A DNA stretch of 64,000 nucleotides, taken from Paraniabella ginsengisoli. GTDB lineage: Bacteria > Bacteroidota > Bacteroidia > Chitinophagales > Chitinophagaceae. Every line of letters starts with the position of its first letter. The stretch's first letter is position 1. Below the pieces are notes generated by a model. That model was not told where the DNA came from and made no database searches. It saw only the letters and a program-made list of their open reading frames with translations. The translations under genes were made by a program, and so were the position numbers. This document shows, piece after piece, positions 39,649 through 49,687 of this stretch. The stretch covers positions 186,001-250,000 of the forward strand of contig NZ_JAKWBL010000003.1 in NCBI RefSeq assembly GCF_022513635.1. Direction: 5' to 3'.

Positions 39649-41279
39649 TTAATCTTCTGCCAAAAACGGGTACTTGTAATCTGTTGGAGGATTGAACGTT
39701 TCCTTAATAGTGCGTGCACTCAACCAGCGATAAAGATTCAAAATAAATCCTGCTTTATCATTGGTACCGGATGCGCGGCCTCCGCCAAATGGTTGCTGGC
39801 CTACAACTGCGCCGGTCGGTTTATCATTAATGTAAAAATTACCGGCTGCATTTTCCAGCTTACGAGTTGCTAATTCTATTGCACTTCGATCAGTAGAAAT
39901 AATAGCACCAGTTAACGCATAAGGAGATGTTGTGTTTACCACATCAAGAGTTTTTTCAAATGCATTAGCAGGATATACATGCAATGTTAATACAGGCCCA
40001 AATATCTCTTCGCACATGGTTACATATTGCGGGTTGGTAGTTTCAATAACAGTAGGCTGAATAAAATAGCCTTCTTTCTTATTGCACTCACCGCCTGCCA
40101 ATATGCTGGCATCTTTATCTTTCCTGGCTTTGTCGATATAATTTTTTATTTTATCAAAACTCTTTTCATCAATTACTGCATTGATGAAGTTACTGAAATT
40201 TTCTACCGTTCCCATTTTGAAAGAATTGATACCTTCTACCAATTTCTTCTTTACTTCTTTGGCAATATTAGAAGGCACATAAGCCCTGGAAGCTGCCGAA
40301 CATTTTTGTCCCTGAAACTCAAAAGCCCCGCGCAGCAAAGCAGTTGCTACTACTGCAGGGTCAGCGCTTTTATGCGCAATTACAAAATCTTTGCCACCTG
40401 TTTCACCAACAATTCGCGGATAACTTTTATACTTACCCATATTTTTTCCAATGGTTTCCCACATGGTGTTGAACACACCTGTTGAACCTGTAAAATGTAC
40501 GCCGGCAAAATCTTTATGATTGAAACAAACTTCGCCTAACTCCGGTCCGTCAACAAAATAAGATTGATCACACCATCTGGCAATCCGGCTTCTTTCAAAA
40601 TCTTCATAAACATCTGTGCTGAATATACCTGGGTATTTGCAGGTTTCCAAACAACAACATTACCACACATTGCGGCGGAAGTAGGCAGGTTGCCGCCAAT
40701 CGCTGTAAAGTTAAATGGAGTTACGGCGAGTACAAATCCTTCCAACGGGCGATATTCTAATCTGTTGTGCATGCCGGGACTGCTGATAGGTTGTTGCTTA
40801 TAGATCTCACTTAAAAAATGAACGTTGAATCTAAGAAAATCTATGAGCTCACATGCACTATCTATTTCTGCCTGGTAAGCATTTTTACTTTGTCCTAACA
40901 TTGTAGTACCGTTCATGTGATAACGGTATTTGGTTGCAATCAAATCGGCTGCTTTCAAGAAAATACCAGCACGGCTTTCCCAGCTTAAAGCAGCCCATTT
41001 ATCTTTTGCTGTCAAGGCCGCATCAATAGCCTGCTGTACATGTTTTTTATCGCCCATTGAAAAATGGCCCAAAACAAAGTTTCTCTCATGCGGCGGATGG
41101 ATAGATACTTTTGTTTTTGTATATACTTCCTCGCCTCCAATATACATTGGCACATCAGCCTTTTCAGCTTTTAACGCTGCGAGTGTTATCTTCAACTGTT
41201 CTCTTTCACGTGTACCAGGTGCATAACTTAATACCGGTTCGTTTACGGGTAGTGGATATGAAAATGTTCCTATGTTCAT
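39649..41279 (-). CDS. pruA: L-glutamate gamma-semialdehyde (1-pyrroline-5-carboxylate) dehydrogenase (one frameshift)
   Basis: Frames 40536-41279 and 39649 to about 40560 form one protein of about 543 aa. The break is near 40556, where the corrected sequence reads LPDGVINLI...VDGPELGEVCFNHKDF. Aldehyde dehydrogenase motifs are VTPFNFTAIGGNLPTSAAMC, FTGSTGVFNTMW, catalytic Glu in RIVGETGGKDFV and catalytic Cys in FEFQGQKCSAASRA. C-terminal motif: QQPFGGGRASGTNDKAG. It oxidises glutamate semialdehyde to glutamate with NAD+ in proline catabolism. Length fits the PutA-independent bacterial type; the proline dehydrogenase gene is not in the window. Confidence 0.9.
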
Positions 41280-41333
41280 ACTGGATATTTTTAGATGTTC
41301 ATTTTAATATTTGTATTGATGCCATTTGCAGTG

Positions 41334-41374
41334 CAGTACAAGGGTGCGACGCAATAAAGACGATAGTAGCATTG
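41334..41374. repeat. Dispersed TGCGACGCAA element, copy 1
   Basis: cagtacaagggtgcgacgca begins an intergenic segment also found at 53822-53860 (cagtacaagtgtgcgacgca) and, reversed and more diverged, at 47911-47950. It lies immediately after the prfB stop. Confidence 0.55.
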
Positions 41375-41390
41375 AAGCCGGGATCAAAAA

Positions 41391-42481
41391 CTAACTTTCC
41401 GATTCTTTATCTGCCATCAGATAAGCTTTAATAAAGCCGTCGAGTTCGCCATCCATTACAGGTTGTACGTTACCAACTTCATAATCTGTACGATGATCTT
41501 TGATCATTTTATAAGGATGAAATACATAACTGCGAATCTGGCTGCCCCACTCTATTTTTTTTTTTTGGCATTAGTAGCATCTTTCAACGCATTGCGTTTT
41601 TGTAGTTCCATTTCATACAAACGGCTTTTTAGCATTTGCATGGCCAGTTCTCTATTACCCAACTGGCTTCTATCCTGCTGGCACACTACCACAATTCCCG
41701 TAGGAATATGCGTGAGCTGTACTTTTGTTTCTACCTTATTTACATTCTGTCCACCAGCACCACCGCTTCGGGAAGTCTCCATTTTTACATCGGCCGGATT
41801 GACTTCTATGTTTATAGTATCATCTACTAAAGGATAAGCATAAACGCTTACGAAAGATGTATGCCTTCTGGCATTACTGTCAAACGGTGAAATGCGCACC
41901 AGCCGGTGCACGCCGCTTTCGGCCTTTAAAAAACCATAAGCGAAAGCACCATCAAACTGAAGTGTAGCGGTTTTAATGCCGGCACCATCGCCCCATTGCC
42001 AGTCGAGTTCGGTCACTTTCCATCCTTGCTTTTCGCCATACATACGATACATGCGTGCAAGCATTTCCGCCCAATCCTGGCTTTCTGTTCCGCCTGCTCC
42101 AGAATTTATCTGAAGAACTCCCGGCAGCTCATCTTCGGGTTCGTTAAGTGTACTTTTAAATTCGGCTTCGTCTAAAACTTCCAATGCCTTATCATAGGCA
42201 AGCTGGGTCTCTTCTTCAGTGGCATCTCCCTCTTTCCAAAACTCAAATAAAACAGCAAAGTCTTCTACTGCAGTTTCGCCGATTGATAAAGTTCTACCCA
42301 ATATTCATTGACCTTTAAAGTCTTAAGAATTTCAGTAGCGCGCTTGTTATCATCCCAAAAGCCGGGACTTAACGAGAGTTGCTTGTCTTGTTGAATTTTC
42401 TGCTCGCGGTTAGCGACGTCAAAGAAACCTCCTTATCCCGAGAACGCGGGACCGCATATCCTGTAATTTTTCGTGTGTCAT
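41391..42481 (-). CDS. prfB: Peptide chain release factor 2 with programmed +1 frameshift
   Basis: About 362 aa from ATG 42481 to TAG 41391-41393. The first 20 codons end at an in-frame TGA (42419-42421) in the classical autoregulatory site; +1 slippage continues as [20 protein letters not shown]. The peptide anticodon and GGQ loop follow: [20 protein letters not shown] and [20 protein letters not shown]. The factor terminates at UGA and UAA. Two further breaks, near 42270 (AAA) and 41563 (T10 run), are probably sequencing errors. The corrected C-terminus reads [20 protein letters not shown] ... [16 protein letters not shown]. Confidence 0.9.
42419..42433 (-). promoter_or_regulatory. prfB programmed frameshift site (AGGAGG-TTT-CTT-TGA)
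   Basis: On the minus strand AGGAGG (42433-42428) lies exactly 3 nt before CTT, followed by TGA and C. It has the same geometry as the E. coli site AGGGGG-TAT-CTT-TGA-C. The internal Shine-Dalgarno pushes the ribosome +1 when release factor 2 is scarce. Unlike the other frameshifts in the window, this one is functional. Confidence 0.92.
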
Positions 42482-42486
42482 GGCTG

Positions 42487-42494
42487 CAAATATA
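42487..42494 (-). promoter_or_regulatory. Candidate -7 box of prfB, very close to the start codon
   Basis: TATATTTG on the minus strand matches TAnnTTTG and ends only 5 nt before the ATG at 42481, so transcripts would be almost leaderless. A second TATATTTG on the plus strand at 42527-42534 could serve the kinase gene. Neither has a well-spaced -33 TTG. Confidence 0.4.
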
Positions 42495-42629
42495 GAACGA
42501 ATACCACAACATTTGTATAATGCGGCTATATTTGCGCCACTTTAAAATAAAGTTGCGGTGATTATTCTTCTTATGCTAAAGAATATTTTAATATTGTATA
42601 GAATCTGGTTTTAGCCCAATTGTGATCAC

Positions 42630-45073
42630 ATGAAACTCACCCGACCTGACAACAAAACCATCATTAGCAAATCACCCTTGCTCATCAGCATTCTTGCTGC
42701 AACCGTAATATTTATTATATCAATATTTATAATTGAACAACGGCGCAATATAAAGGTGGCCAAATTAAGGCTGGAACTTTCGTCGGAGATGAGGCGGATA
42801 AATAAGAAGATTAACGATGTACTTGATGACATGTACACTGGTTTAGCCGCAACCACCAGGATAATTGATAACAGCGGCAGTGTACTAAACTTTGATAATG
42901 CAGCGCGGGATATTCTAAATAGCAACAAGCACCTAAACAATGTTTCTCTTATCCCTGGGGGCATCATCAAGTACACTTATCCCGAAGGCAATAAAAATGC
43001 ACTAAATAGTAACATCCTTTACGACGGTAGCGGAGAAGAAGCGGCGGCAGCGTTGGCAGCGTACACATCAAAAAAGATAAAAATTGCCGGACCCATCAGA
43101 AATTTTTTAAAAATTGAAACCATTGCAGCCAGGTTACCCATTTTTCTTAGTGGCAAATTTTGGGGGTTTTCGAGTGCGGTTGTCCGGCTGGATGTACTTA
43201 TGCGTGCCAGCGGCATTGATAACTCTAAAGGCTCTAAATACAAATACAGCCTCTCTTATATAAGTTACCTGAACAACAAAGAAGTTTTTTTTGTTGGTGG
43301 CAAATCTTTGCATAATAACATTACTGTAGAAGAATATATGTCGCATATAAATTGGAAATTATATGTTTGCTCTGCTCAAACGGATTATACGCTCTTCCTA
43401 ATTCCTTCGCTCTTTTCTCTGATCGCATCTTTAATCATCGGTTATTTTATAAAACGCTGGATAGAAAGAATCTTAATGTTGCAAAGCCTCGTTCTTCAAA
43501 AAGATCAGCAGATTGCTGATACAGAAAAAGAATTTAAAGCGATTTTCGAAAACGCTCCAATCGGTTTTGCTATCATTGATGTTTCTACTAAAAGCCTTTC
43601 GAATACCAATCGTAAGTTTAGAAAGATATTTGGCCTTGATGAACGAAATGTCCGTAATACCATGCAAGGCACAACGCAAGATGTTTTCCCTGATATATTT
43701 GATAAAATTCCGAAAGTATCACATGAAGATAATATCCAGATATCGAGTGTGTATAAACATGTTAGTCCGTATGGTGATGAAATATGGACCAACTACAAAT
43801 TATTTGCACTACCCGCCACATCAGAAGAAAATAATAAATATGTAGTAATTGCAGAGGATGTAACCGAAAAATTAGCCGCTGAACGGAAAATTAAAGAGTC
43901 GGAAAAAAATACAAACATTTATTTGACGAATCACCGGTAGCATTGTGGGAAGAAGATTTTTCGGATGTGGTTGTTGAATTGTCTAAGCAGGGTTTGTTAG
44001 GCAAGCCCGAACAAGAGGTGATTGAGTATTTCAACAAGCAACCAAAATTGCTTCATAAGTACATCAATCTGGTAAAGATCAAGTCAATAAATGATGAATG
44101 TTTCCGGCAATACAATTACACAAGTAAAGAAGAACTGTTCAAAAACTTTCATAAAACCATTGCCGAAGAACCAAATTTAAATGTAATCAAGAAAACGCTT
44201 GCTGCTATTTGTGCTGGCAGACATCATCTGAAATCGGAAAGTTCTTTTTACAATGCAAATGGAGAACTTCGGAATTCCATTTTATCGTGGCAGGTAATTC
44301 CAGGAAATGAAGAGATTTACGACCAGGTTATATTGACCACAGTTGATATTACCGACCTGAAGAAATCTAAAGAAGATTTAGATAAATCGATGGAGATACT
44401 GGATCATCAAAACAAACGGCTTCTGGACTTTTCCTATATCGTATCTCACAATTTAAGATCTCATACCAGTAATATACAATCGCTCAGCGATCTTATTTTA
44501 TCATCCAACTCGATCGAGGAAAAAAATGAACTGATCATCCATTTGCATAGAGTTGTGAGCATCTTAAGCAGCACTATTGAAGCGCTAAATGATTTGGTTA
44601 ATATTAATGCTGACCTAGACGTTGCACGAGAGAAAATAGCTCTGAGAGACACGGTAGGTAAAACCATCAATGTGCTTAGAGATAGAATAAAACAAAAAGA
44701 GGCTGTTGTTCTAAATAATATACCGAAAGACACAAGTATTTTTTACAATAAAGCGTATATAGAAAGTATTTTACTAAATTTGATTTCGAACAGCCTTAAA
44801 TATTCTAAGCCCAGCGTTTGCCCAATTGTAAGCGTTACTTATAGTGATGAGAATTCAGCAAAAATTCTTACCATAAACGATAATGGCATAGGTATTGATC
44901 TTGAAAAAAACGGACACAAGTTGTTTGGGTTGTTCAAAACTTTCACACATAATCCGGAATCAAAAGGAGTTGGACTATACATAACCAAAAGGCAGATAGA
45001 AGCTCTTGGCGGGAAAATAACAGTAGAAAGTACAGTAAATGTAGGAACTACTTTTAAAATTTATTTTAAATGA
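42630..45073 (+). CDS. Membrane sensor histidine kinase with CHASE-like sensor and PAS domains (one frameshift)
   Basis: Frames 42630-43940 and about 43910-45073 join at the A7 run near 43909 (corrected: IKESEKKYKHLFDESPVALW), about 814 aa. The order is a membrane helix (LLISILAATVIFIISIFIIE), a periplasmic sensor of about 240 aa (CHASE-like), a second helix (FLIPSLFSLIASLIIGYFI), PAS 1 (FKAIFENAPIGFAIIDVSTK), PAS 2 (HLFDESPVALWEEDF), HisKA with phospho-His (FSYIVSHNLRSHTSNIQSL), and HATPase (N box NLISNSLKYS, G1 NDNGIGID, G2 SKGVGLYI). Its last 4 bp overlap the response regulator start (ATGA). Signal unknown. Confidence 0.9.
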
Positions 45074-45471
45074 TAAATCAAAAGAATGTGTTGGTGGTGG
45101 ATGATGACCCGGTTTTCAAATTAATAGCCCGTAAGTTATTTGAAAGAAGTGGAGATTTATTTAATGTAGTTTTTGCTGAAAATGGTTTAGATGCAATTGA
45201 GCTACTCAAAAATATTATTAATACGAATGAAGCTGAAATTCCAGACATTATTCTTTTAGATATAGAAATGCCTATTATGAATGGCTGGGGGTTCATGGAA
45301 GAATTCATTAAACTACCTGAAGAAAAAACGAAAAATATTACTGTTTATACTGTTAGTTCTTCAATAGCCCAGGAGGATAAAAACAAAACCGCTTCTTACT
45401 CGCAAATCAAAGCTTATATAACAAAACCACTTACGCTTGATATTATTAAAGACATTGCTGAAGCTTCATAA
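45070..45471 (+). CDS. Single-domain response regulator
   Basis: 133 aa, receiver domain only: acidic pair VVDDDP near residue 12, phospho-acceptor Asp in IILLDIEMPIMNGW, switch Thr/Ser in VYTVSSS, and conserved Lys in YITKPL. No output domain, so it probably passes phosphate on or binds a partner protein. Translationally coupled to the histidine kinase (4-bp overlap). Confidence 0.88.
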   Translation: MINQKNVLVVDDDPVFKLIARKLFERSGDLFNVVFAENGLDAIELLKNIINTNEAEIPDIILLDIEMPIMNGWGFMEEFIKLPEEKTKNITVYTVSSSIAQEDKNKTASYSQIKAYITKPLTLDIIKDIAEAS

Positions 45472-45479
45472 AAATTGAT

Positions 45480-46916
45480 TTACATAGGAGCCGCTTCAAC
45501 TTTATAAATAGTTGTGTCGCCTTCCAATGTGGGCACAATATATCCACCAGTGTCTATTAAGGTTTTCGGCATCGTTTTTTTCAGCAGTTGTTTATCAAAC
45601 GTTGCCGTACCAACTTTGTATAGATAAATTTTTTCCAGTTTTTTCAATCCTTTCAACCCTAACAATCCCTGTTGTGTAATTTTTGTACCTGAAAGGTTGA
45701 TGTATTGCAGGTTTGACAGATTTTTGAAATGTTGTAAACCCACATCTGTTATGGGGTTACCTTCTACATGAAGACGCATCAACGCTGTTAATTTCCCAAT
45801 TGGTTCCATATCCTTGTCGCTCAAATTTTCATTGGCCACTTTCAACCACAATAGTTGATCCTTCAGTGGCTCAAGCAATTTCAACTCTTCTAAACCAACT
45901 TTATCTGCGCCTACGAAATTCACCAACAGGTAGTTACTATTCGCCGCAACTGGTATAACAACTGCTCCTTTTTCTTTCAATGCCACAATCGCTTTTGCAT
46001 CTGCGGCGCTTACTTCTTTTTCCGGAATAATATTCACCTTGCCTTCTTCCTTCATACTTCCGTTCTGTAAGGCAAGAAGCGTAGGTTTTATTTTATCGGT
46101 TTGTTTGGACTGACTTACTTTTTTATCAAACCTGGCACCGCTATTCACCCACCATTGTAACAGATCCATTTCTACTTTTGTAAGCTGTGGCTTCTCTTTT
46201 GGCGGCATGTGGTCTTCATCAGTTTCCGGTAACAGTATCAACTTTATTAATTTACTTTCATCAGCATGATCCCAGGCAATAGCAGGACCATCTTTTCCTC
46301 CTTTCAAAATAAAGTCAGGTTCATCCAATCTTAGTTTTCCTTTTTGCTTGCTTGTTCCATGACAACTATAACATTTGGAAGAAAGAATGGGTTTGATGAT
46401 ATCATTATACACAAAAGCTTCCTGCACATTGGGCATGGGTTTAAAAACCGTTTTTCCTCCTTGTGCACCATCTGAGGTAAACGGCGCTGTCAGGTAATCT
46501 TCTCCATGTGTGATCGATCCTCCCAAATGTCCGGCAATGGTAATAAAAATAAACAATAACAGCATAGCCCATTTGGTATAAAGCCATTGTTGTTTATGAA
46601 TGAAATAACAAACGATGGATACAACTGCCGTTGCAATGCCCATCCATTGATGATTTGCAACAGCCGACGCTTCATAATCTCCGCTGTTGGCAAGCGCCAA
46701 ACCCGACACACAAGCGCCAACTGCACTGAGCATGCCCCAAAACAAAGCTGCACTTATAAAATGTCGTTGCTCTTGTCTTTTTTCTATTTTCACAAAAATA
46801 AAATATAAGCATACCAGCATCAATATACCAATTGGCAAATGAACCAAAACCGGGTGCATTCTTCCTGCAAAATCGAAAATGCTCAAATAAAATATCATAG
46901 TCAAATTAGTCGTCAC
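45480..46916 (-). CDS. DUF2231 membrane protein with planctomycete-type cytochrome c and leucine-rich C-terminus
   Basis: 478 aa, intact. Four membrane helices form a DUF2231 domain (signature RMHPVLVHLPIGIL). It is followed by a PSCyt1-type haem c domain with CYSCH (CxxCH) and DEDHMPPKEKPQLTKVEMDL, and a C-terminal leucine-rich-repeat-like region (LMRLHVEGNPITDVGLQHFK, then LSNLQYINLSGTKITQQGLL). An alternative start at 46898 (MIFYLSIFDFAG) is as likely. It is the last gene of the minus-strand operon with PSD1, DUF1501 and the TIM-barrel isomerase, and convergent with the response regulator (8 bp apart). Likely an electron-transfer partner of the periplasmic enzymes. Confidence 0.82.
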   Translation of the reverse strand: MTTNLTMIFYLSIFDFAGRMHPVLVHLPIGILMLVCLYFIFVKIEKRQEQRHFISAALFWGMLSAVGACVSGLALANSGDYEASAVANHQWMGIATAVVSIVCYFIHKQQWLYTKWAMLLLFIFITIAGHLGGSITHGEDYLTAPFTSDGAQGGKTVFKPMPNVQEAFVYNDIIKPILSSKCYSCHGTSKQKGKLRLDEPDFILKGGKDGPAIAWDHADESKLIKLILLPETDEDHMPPKEKPQLTKVEMDLLQWWVNSGARFDKKVSQSKQTDKIKPTLLALQNGSMKEEGKVNIIPEKEVSAADAKAIVALKEKGAVVIPVAANSNYLLVNFVGADKVGLEELKLLEPLKDQLLWLKVANENLSDKDMEPIGKLTALMRLHVEGNPITDVGLQHFKNLSNLQYINLSGTKITQQGLLGLKGLKKLEKIYLYKVGTATFDKQLLKKTMPKTLIDTGGYIVPTLEGDTTIYKVEAAPM

Positions 46917-46951
46917 TGGCTGGTGACTATCTCGTTTAGTTTTGGCTAAAA

Positions 46952-47884
46952 TTATCCTTCATACCTTTTTCTTAACAACTGCATCATGTAAACATTTACT
47001 TCCCAAAGTTCTGCCAGCGGCTTCCGGGAATAGGGCATTGTAGGCATGTAATCGGGAGGGCCAAACTCTGTTAAGAAAGTGATCGTTTCTCCTTTGTTTG
47101 TTTTTCGTTCTACAATTTTATCCCACCAGGCAAAATGAGCCTTCACTACATTTTCCCATTCCGGCGCTCGTGGATCATTTACCTGAGGCCCTTCCGGGTG
47201 GCCGATGCGCGCATGTATATGCTCAGTTCTCTCCAAAGCCATGTTAACAGTTTCTGCCTGATCGACTAATAAACTTTCATGCACACAACACCAATGCGAA
47301 ATATCAAGTGTCAGTTTAAGTTCGGGAAACTTTTTAATGTACTCTTTTGCAACAGGTGCTGAGTAAAGCATACGGCTTCTGTGCGTTTCATGACAAATCG
47401 TAATACCCGTTTCTTTTGATAAAGCTGTGGTATGCTCAATGAATTTTGCATTCTCATCAAAACTGAAGTAATCTTTTCCGCTGTGATTATTAATATAGAG
47501 TGGCTTTTTTCTCTTTTGTTTTGCAGCAGCATCAATCATTTTTTTAAAAGCAGTTAAATGTACTTCAGGATCTTTTTGTCCACCGCCGCATAAAAAGCCT
47601 ATTTCAAGATCGTACTTATCAAGCGCTGTAAACATCGCTTCCTGTGCTTTTACATCCCCCGGCCACCAAAGCTCTACACCGTCATATCCCGACTTTTTTG
47701 CTTTTGCACAAAATGCATCCATATCACCCTCAAACCCCCAATTAGTTTGCATAATCTTAATCTCGGTTCCTTTCATTCCTTCTCCCGTTTTAATATTTGA
47801 AGCAAATGCTTCCATTTTAGAAAAAAATAAAGCAGCAGAGGCTGCTGCCGATATTCCTATAAATTCTCTCCTGTTTTGTTTCAT
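46952..47884 (-). CDS. Exported sugar phosphate isomerase/epimerase-like TIM-barrel protein
   Basis: 310 aa. A Tat-like signal (MKQNRREFIGISAAASAALF) is followed by the xylose-isomerase-like TIM barrel with metal-site motifs: SGYDGVELWWPGDV (Glu), ITICHETHRSRMLY (Glu/His), LTLDISHWCCVHESLL (Asp/His) and RIGHPEGPQVNDPRAPEWEN, TFLTEFGPPDY (Glu). Exported members of this family are common in Bacteroidota and Planctomycetes sugar-oxidation operons. It lies 35 bp upstream of the cytochrome gene. Confidence 0.85.
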   Translation of the reverse strand: MKQNRREFIGISAAASAALFFSKMEAFASNIKTGEGMKGTEIKIMQTNWGFEGDMDAFCAKAKKSGYDGVELWWPGDVKAQEAMFTALDKYDLEIGFLCGGGQKDPEVHLTAFKKMIDAAAKQKRKKPLYINNHSGKDYFSFDENAKFIEHTTALSKETGITICHETHRSRMLYSAPVAKEYIKKFPELKLTLDISHWCCVHESLLVDQAETVNMALERTEHIHARIGHPEGPQVNDPRAPEWENVVKAHFAWWDKIVERKTNKGETITFLTEFGPPDYMPTMPYSRKPLAELWEVNVYMMQLLRKRYEG

Positions 47885-47910
47885 TTCTATTATTAATTAT
47901 TGAACCAGCT

Positions 47911-47950
47911 ATGATGCTACTATCATCGATCTTGCGACGCTCCCTTCAAC
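47911..47950. repeat. Dispersed TGCGACGCAA element, diverged copy 3 (reverse orientation)
   Basis: atgctactatcatcgatctt, followed by gcgacgctccctt, aligns with the reverse complement of copy 1 (atgctactatcgtctttatt, then gcgtcgcaccctt) at about three-quarters of positions. Non-coding. Confidence 0.4.
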
Positions 47951-48039
47951 ATAAGAATATATGGCATCGTACATATACGATCACAACCAGAATCTTCGCA
48001 AATCCAGTCAGACTGCTCCCACTCGCTACTTACTACTCC

Positions 48040-49547
48040 CTATACCAAAATATCCTGTATCACTTTACCACTCACATCAGTAAGGCGAAACGGCCTTCCC
48101 TGAAAATCGTAAGTAAATTGTTCGTGATCAAAACCCAATTGATTCAATATCGTTGCCTGTATGTCAAATGCTTCTGTTTTTCCACTTATGGCACTATATC
48201 CAATTTCATCAGTTTCACCATACGAAGTCCCGCCTTTTACACCTCCGCCTGCCATCCAAACTGTAAATGCATCACCATGATGATCGCGCCCTTTAAAGGC
48301 CATTGTTTTACCATCCCGGTTTTCCTGCATTGGTGTACGGCCAAATTCCGAACCCCATACTACTAATGTTTCTTCAAGCAGGCCCCGTTGTTTTAAATCC
48401 AGCAATAACGCAGTTATTGGCTTATCAACCTCCCGGCATTTATTCACTAAACCAATATCTACCGAACCGGCAGCATTGGTTCCATGCGCATCCCAACCCC
48501 AATCAAACAGCTGTACAAAACGAACCCCTTTTTCTACAAGCTTTCTGGCAAGCAAAACATTATTGGCAAAAGAAGCTTCGCCAGGCTTCGTACCATACAT
48601 TTCGTGAATGTATTGCGGTTCATCATTAATATTCATCACTTCCGGCACCGATATCTGCATCTTATACGCCATTTCGTATTGTGAAATACGGCTCAATATT
48701 TCCGGATCGTTATACTGCTTATATTCTTCCTGGTTTACTTTATTAATGGCGTCTATAGAAGCTTTACGAAGATCGCGGCTCATACCATTTGGATCCGAAA
48801 TAAATAAAACCGGATCACCTTCGCTTCTGCATTGCACACCTTGGTAAACACTAGGCAAAAACCCGCTGCCCCAAAGGCTTTTACCACCATCCGGATTGTT
48901 TCCCCGGAAGTAAGCACTACAAAGCCAGGCAAATTTTTATTTTCGGTTCCCAAACCATAAGTAACCCACGAACCCATGCTGGGTCTTCCGCCACGCGCAG
49001 ACCCGGTGTTCATCAATAATTGCGCAGGTGCATGATTAAACTGATCGGTAGTAACTGTATTAATAAAAGCCATATCATCTATTACGGTAGAAAGATGTGG
49101 CAAATTATCTGACATCCATAAACCGCTTTCGCCGTGCTGCATAAACTTTGCCTGCGGACCTAACATTTTGGGTACGCCACGGATAAAGGCAAATGTCTTC
49201 CCTTCTAATAATGATTGTGGGCAATCTAATCCGTCCAGTTTAGCAAGTTCCGGTTTATAATTAAACATCTCTAATTGTGACGGAGCTCCAGCCATGTGTA
49301 TGTAAATGACAGCCCTTGCCTTTCCGGGAAACATTGGAGGTTTTGCAGCTAAGGGATTGACCGGATCAAAAAGGTCGTTTGAGGCTTTTGTTTTTTTACC
49401 TGAACAACTGTCAAATAAAGAACCAAGCGCCAACGCACCCAACCCGAAAGCACTTTCTTTGAGAAAATGCCGGCGCGTGTGCATCTGAAGTTGAGCATTT
49501 GCTGCTTCCACTTTCAACCGGTCATTATGTAATTCTTTTTGTGTCAT
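48040..49547 (-). CDS. DUF1501 (sulfatase-fold-like) exported protein (one frameshift)
   Basis: Frames 48780-49547 and 48040-48858 join near 48880 into about 500 aa. A Tat signal ([20 protein letters not shown]) with downstream lipobox-like SLFDSC suggests a Tat-exported lipoprotein. DUF1501 features: [80 protein letters not shown]. It always pairs with PSD1/DUF1549 proteins, as here (gene upstream at 49688). The catalytic role is not established for the family. Confidence 0.85.
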
Positions 49548-49687
49548 AAAAAAAGTTCATTGTTCATAGTCGATGGACGGTACCGGAAGCTGCGCATCCG
49601 ATTATTATTATTTGACTACCTCGGAGTCGATTGATAAAACAGTATTCATTCACTCTATTCACTATTCACTACTTAACTATTCACTAC

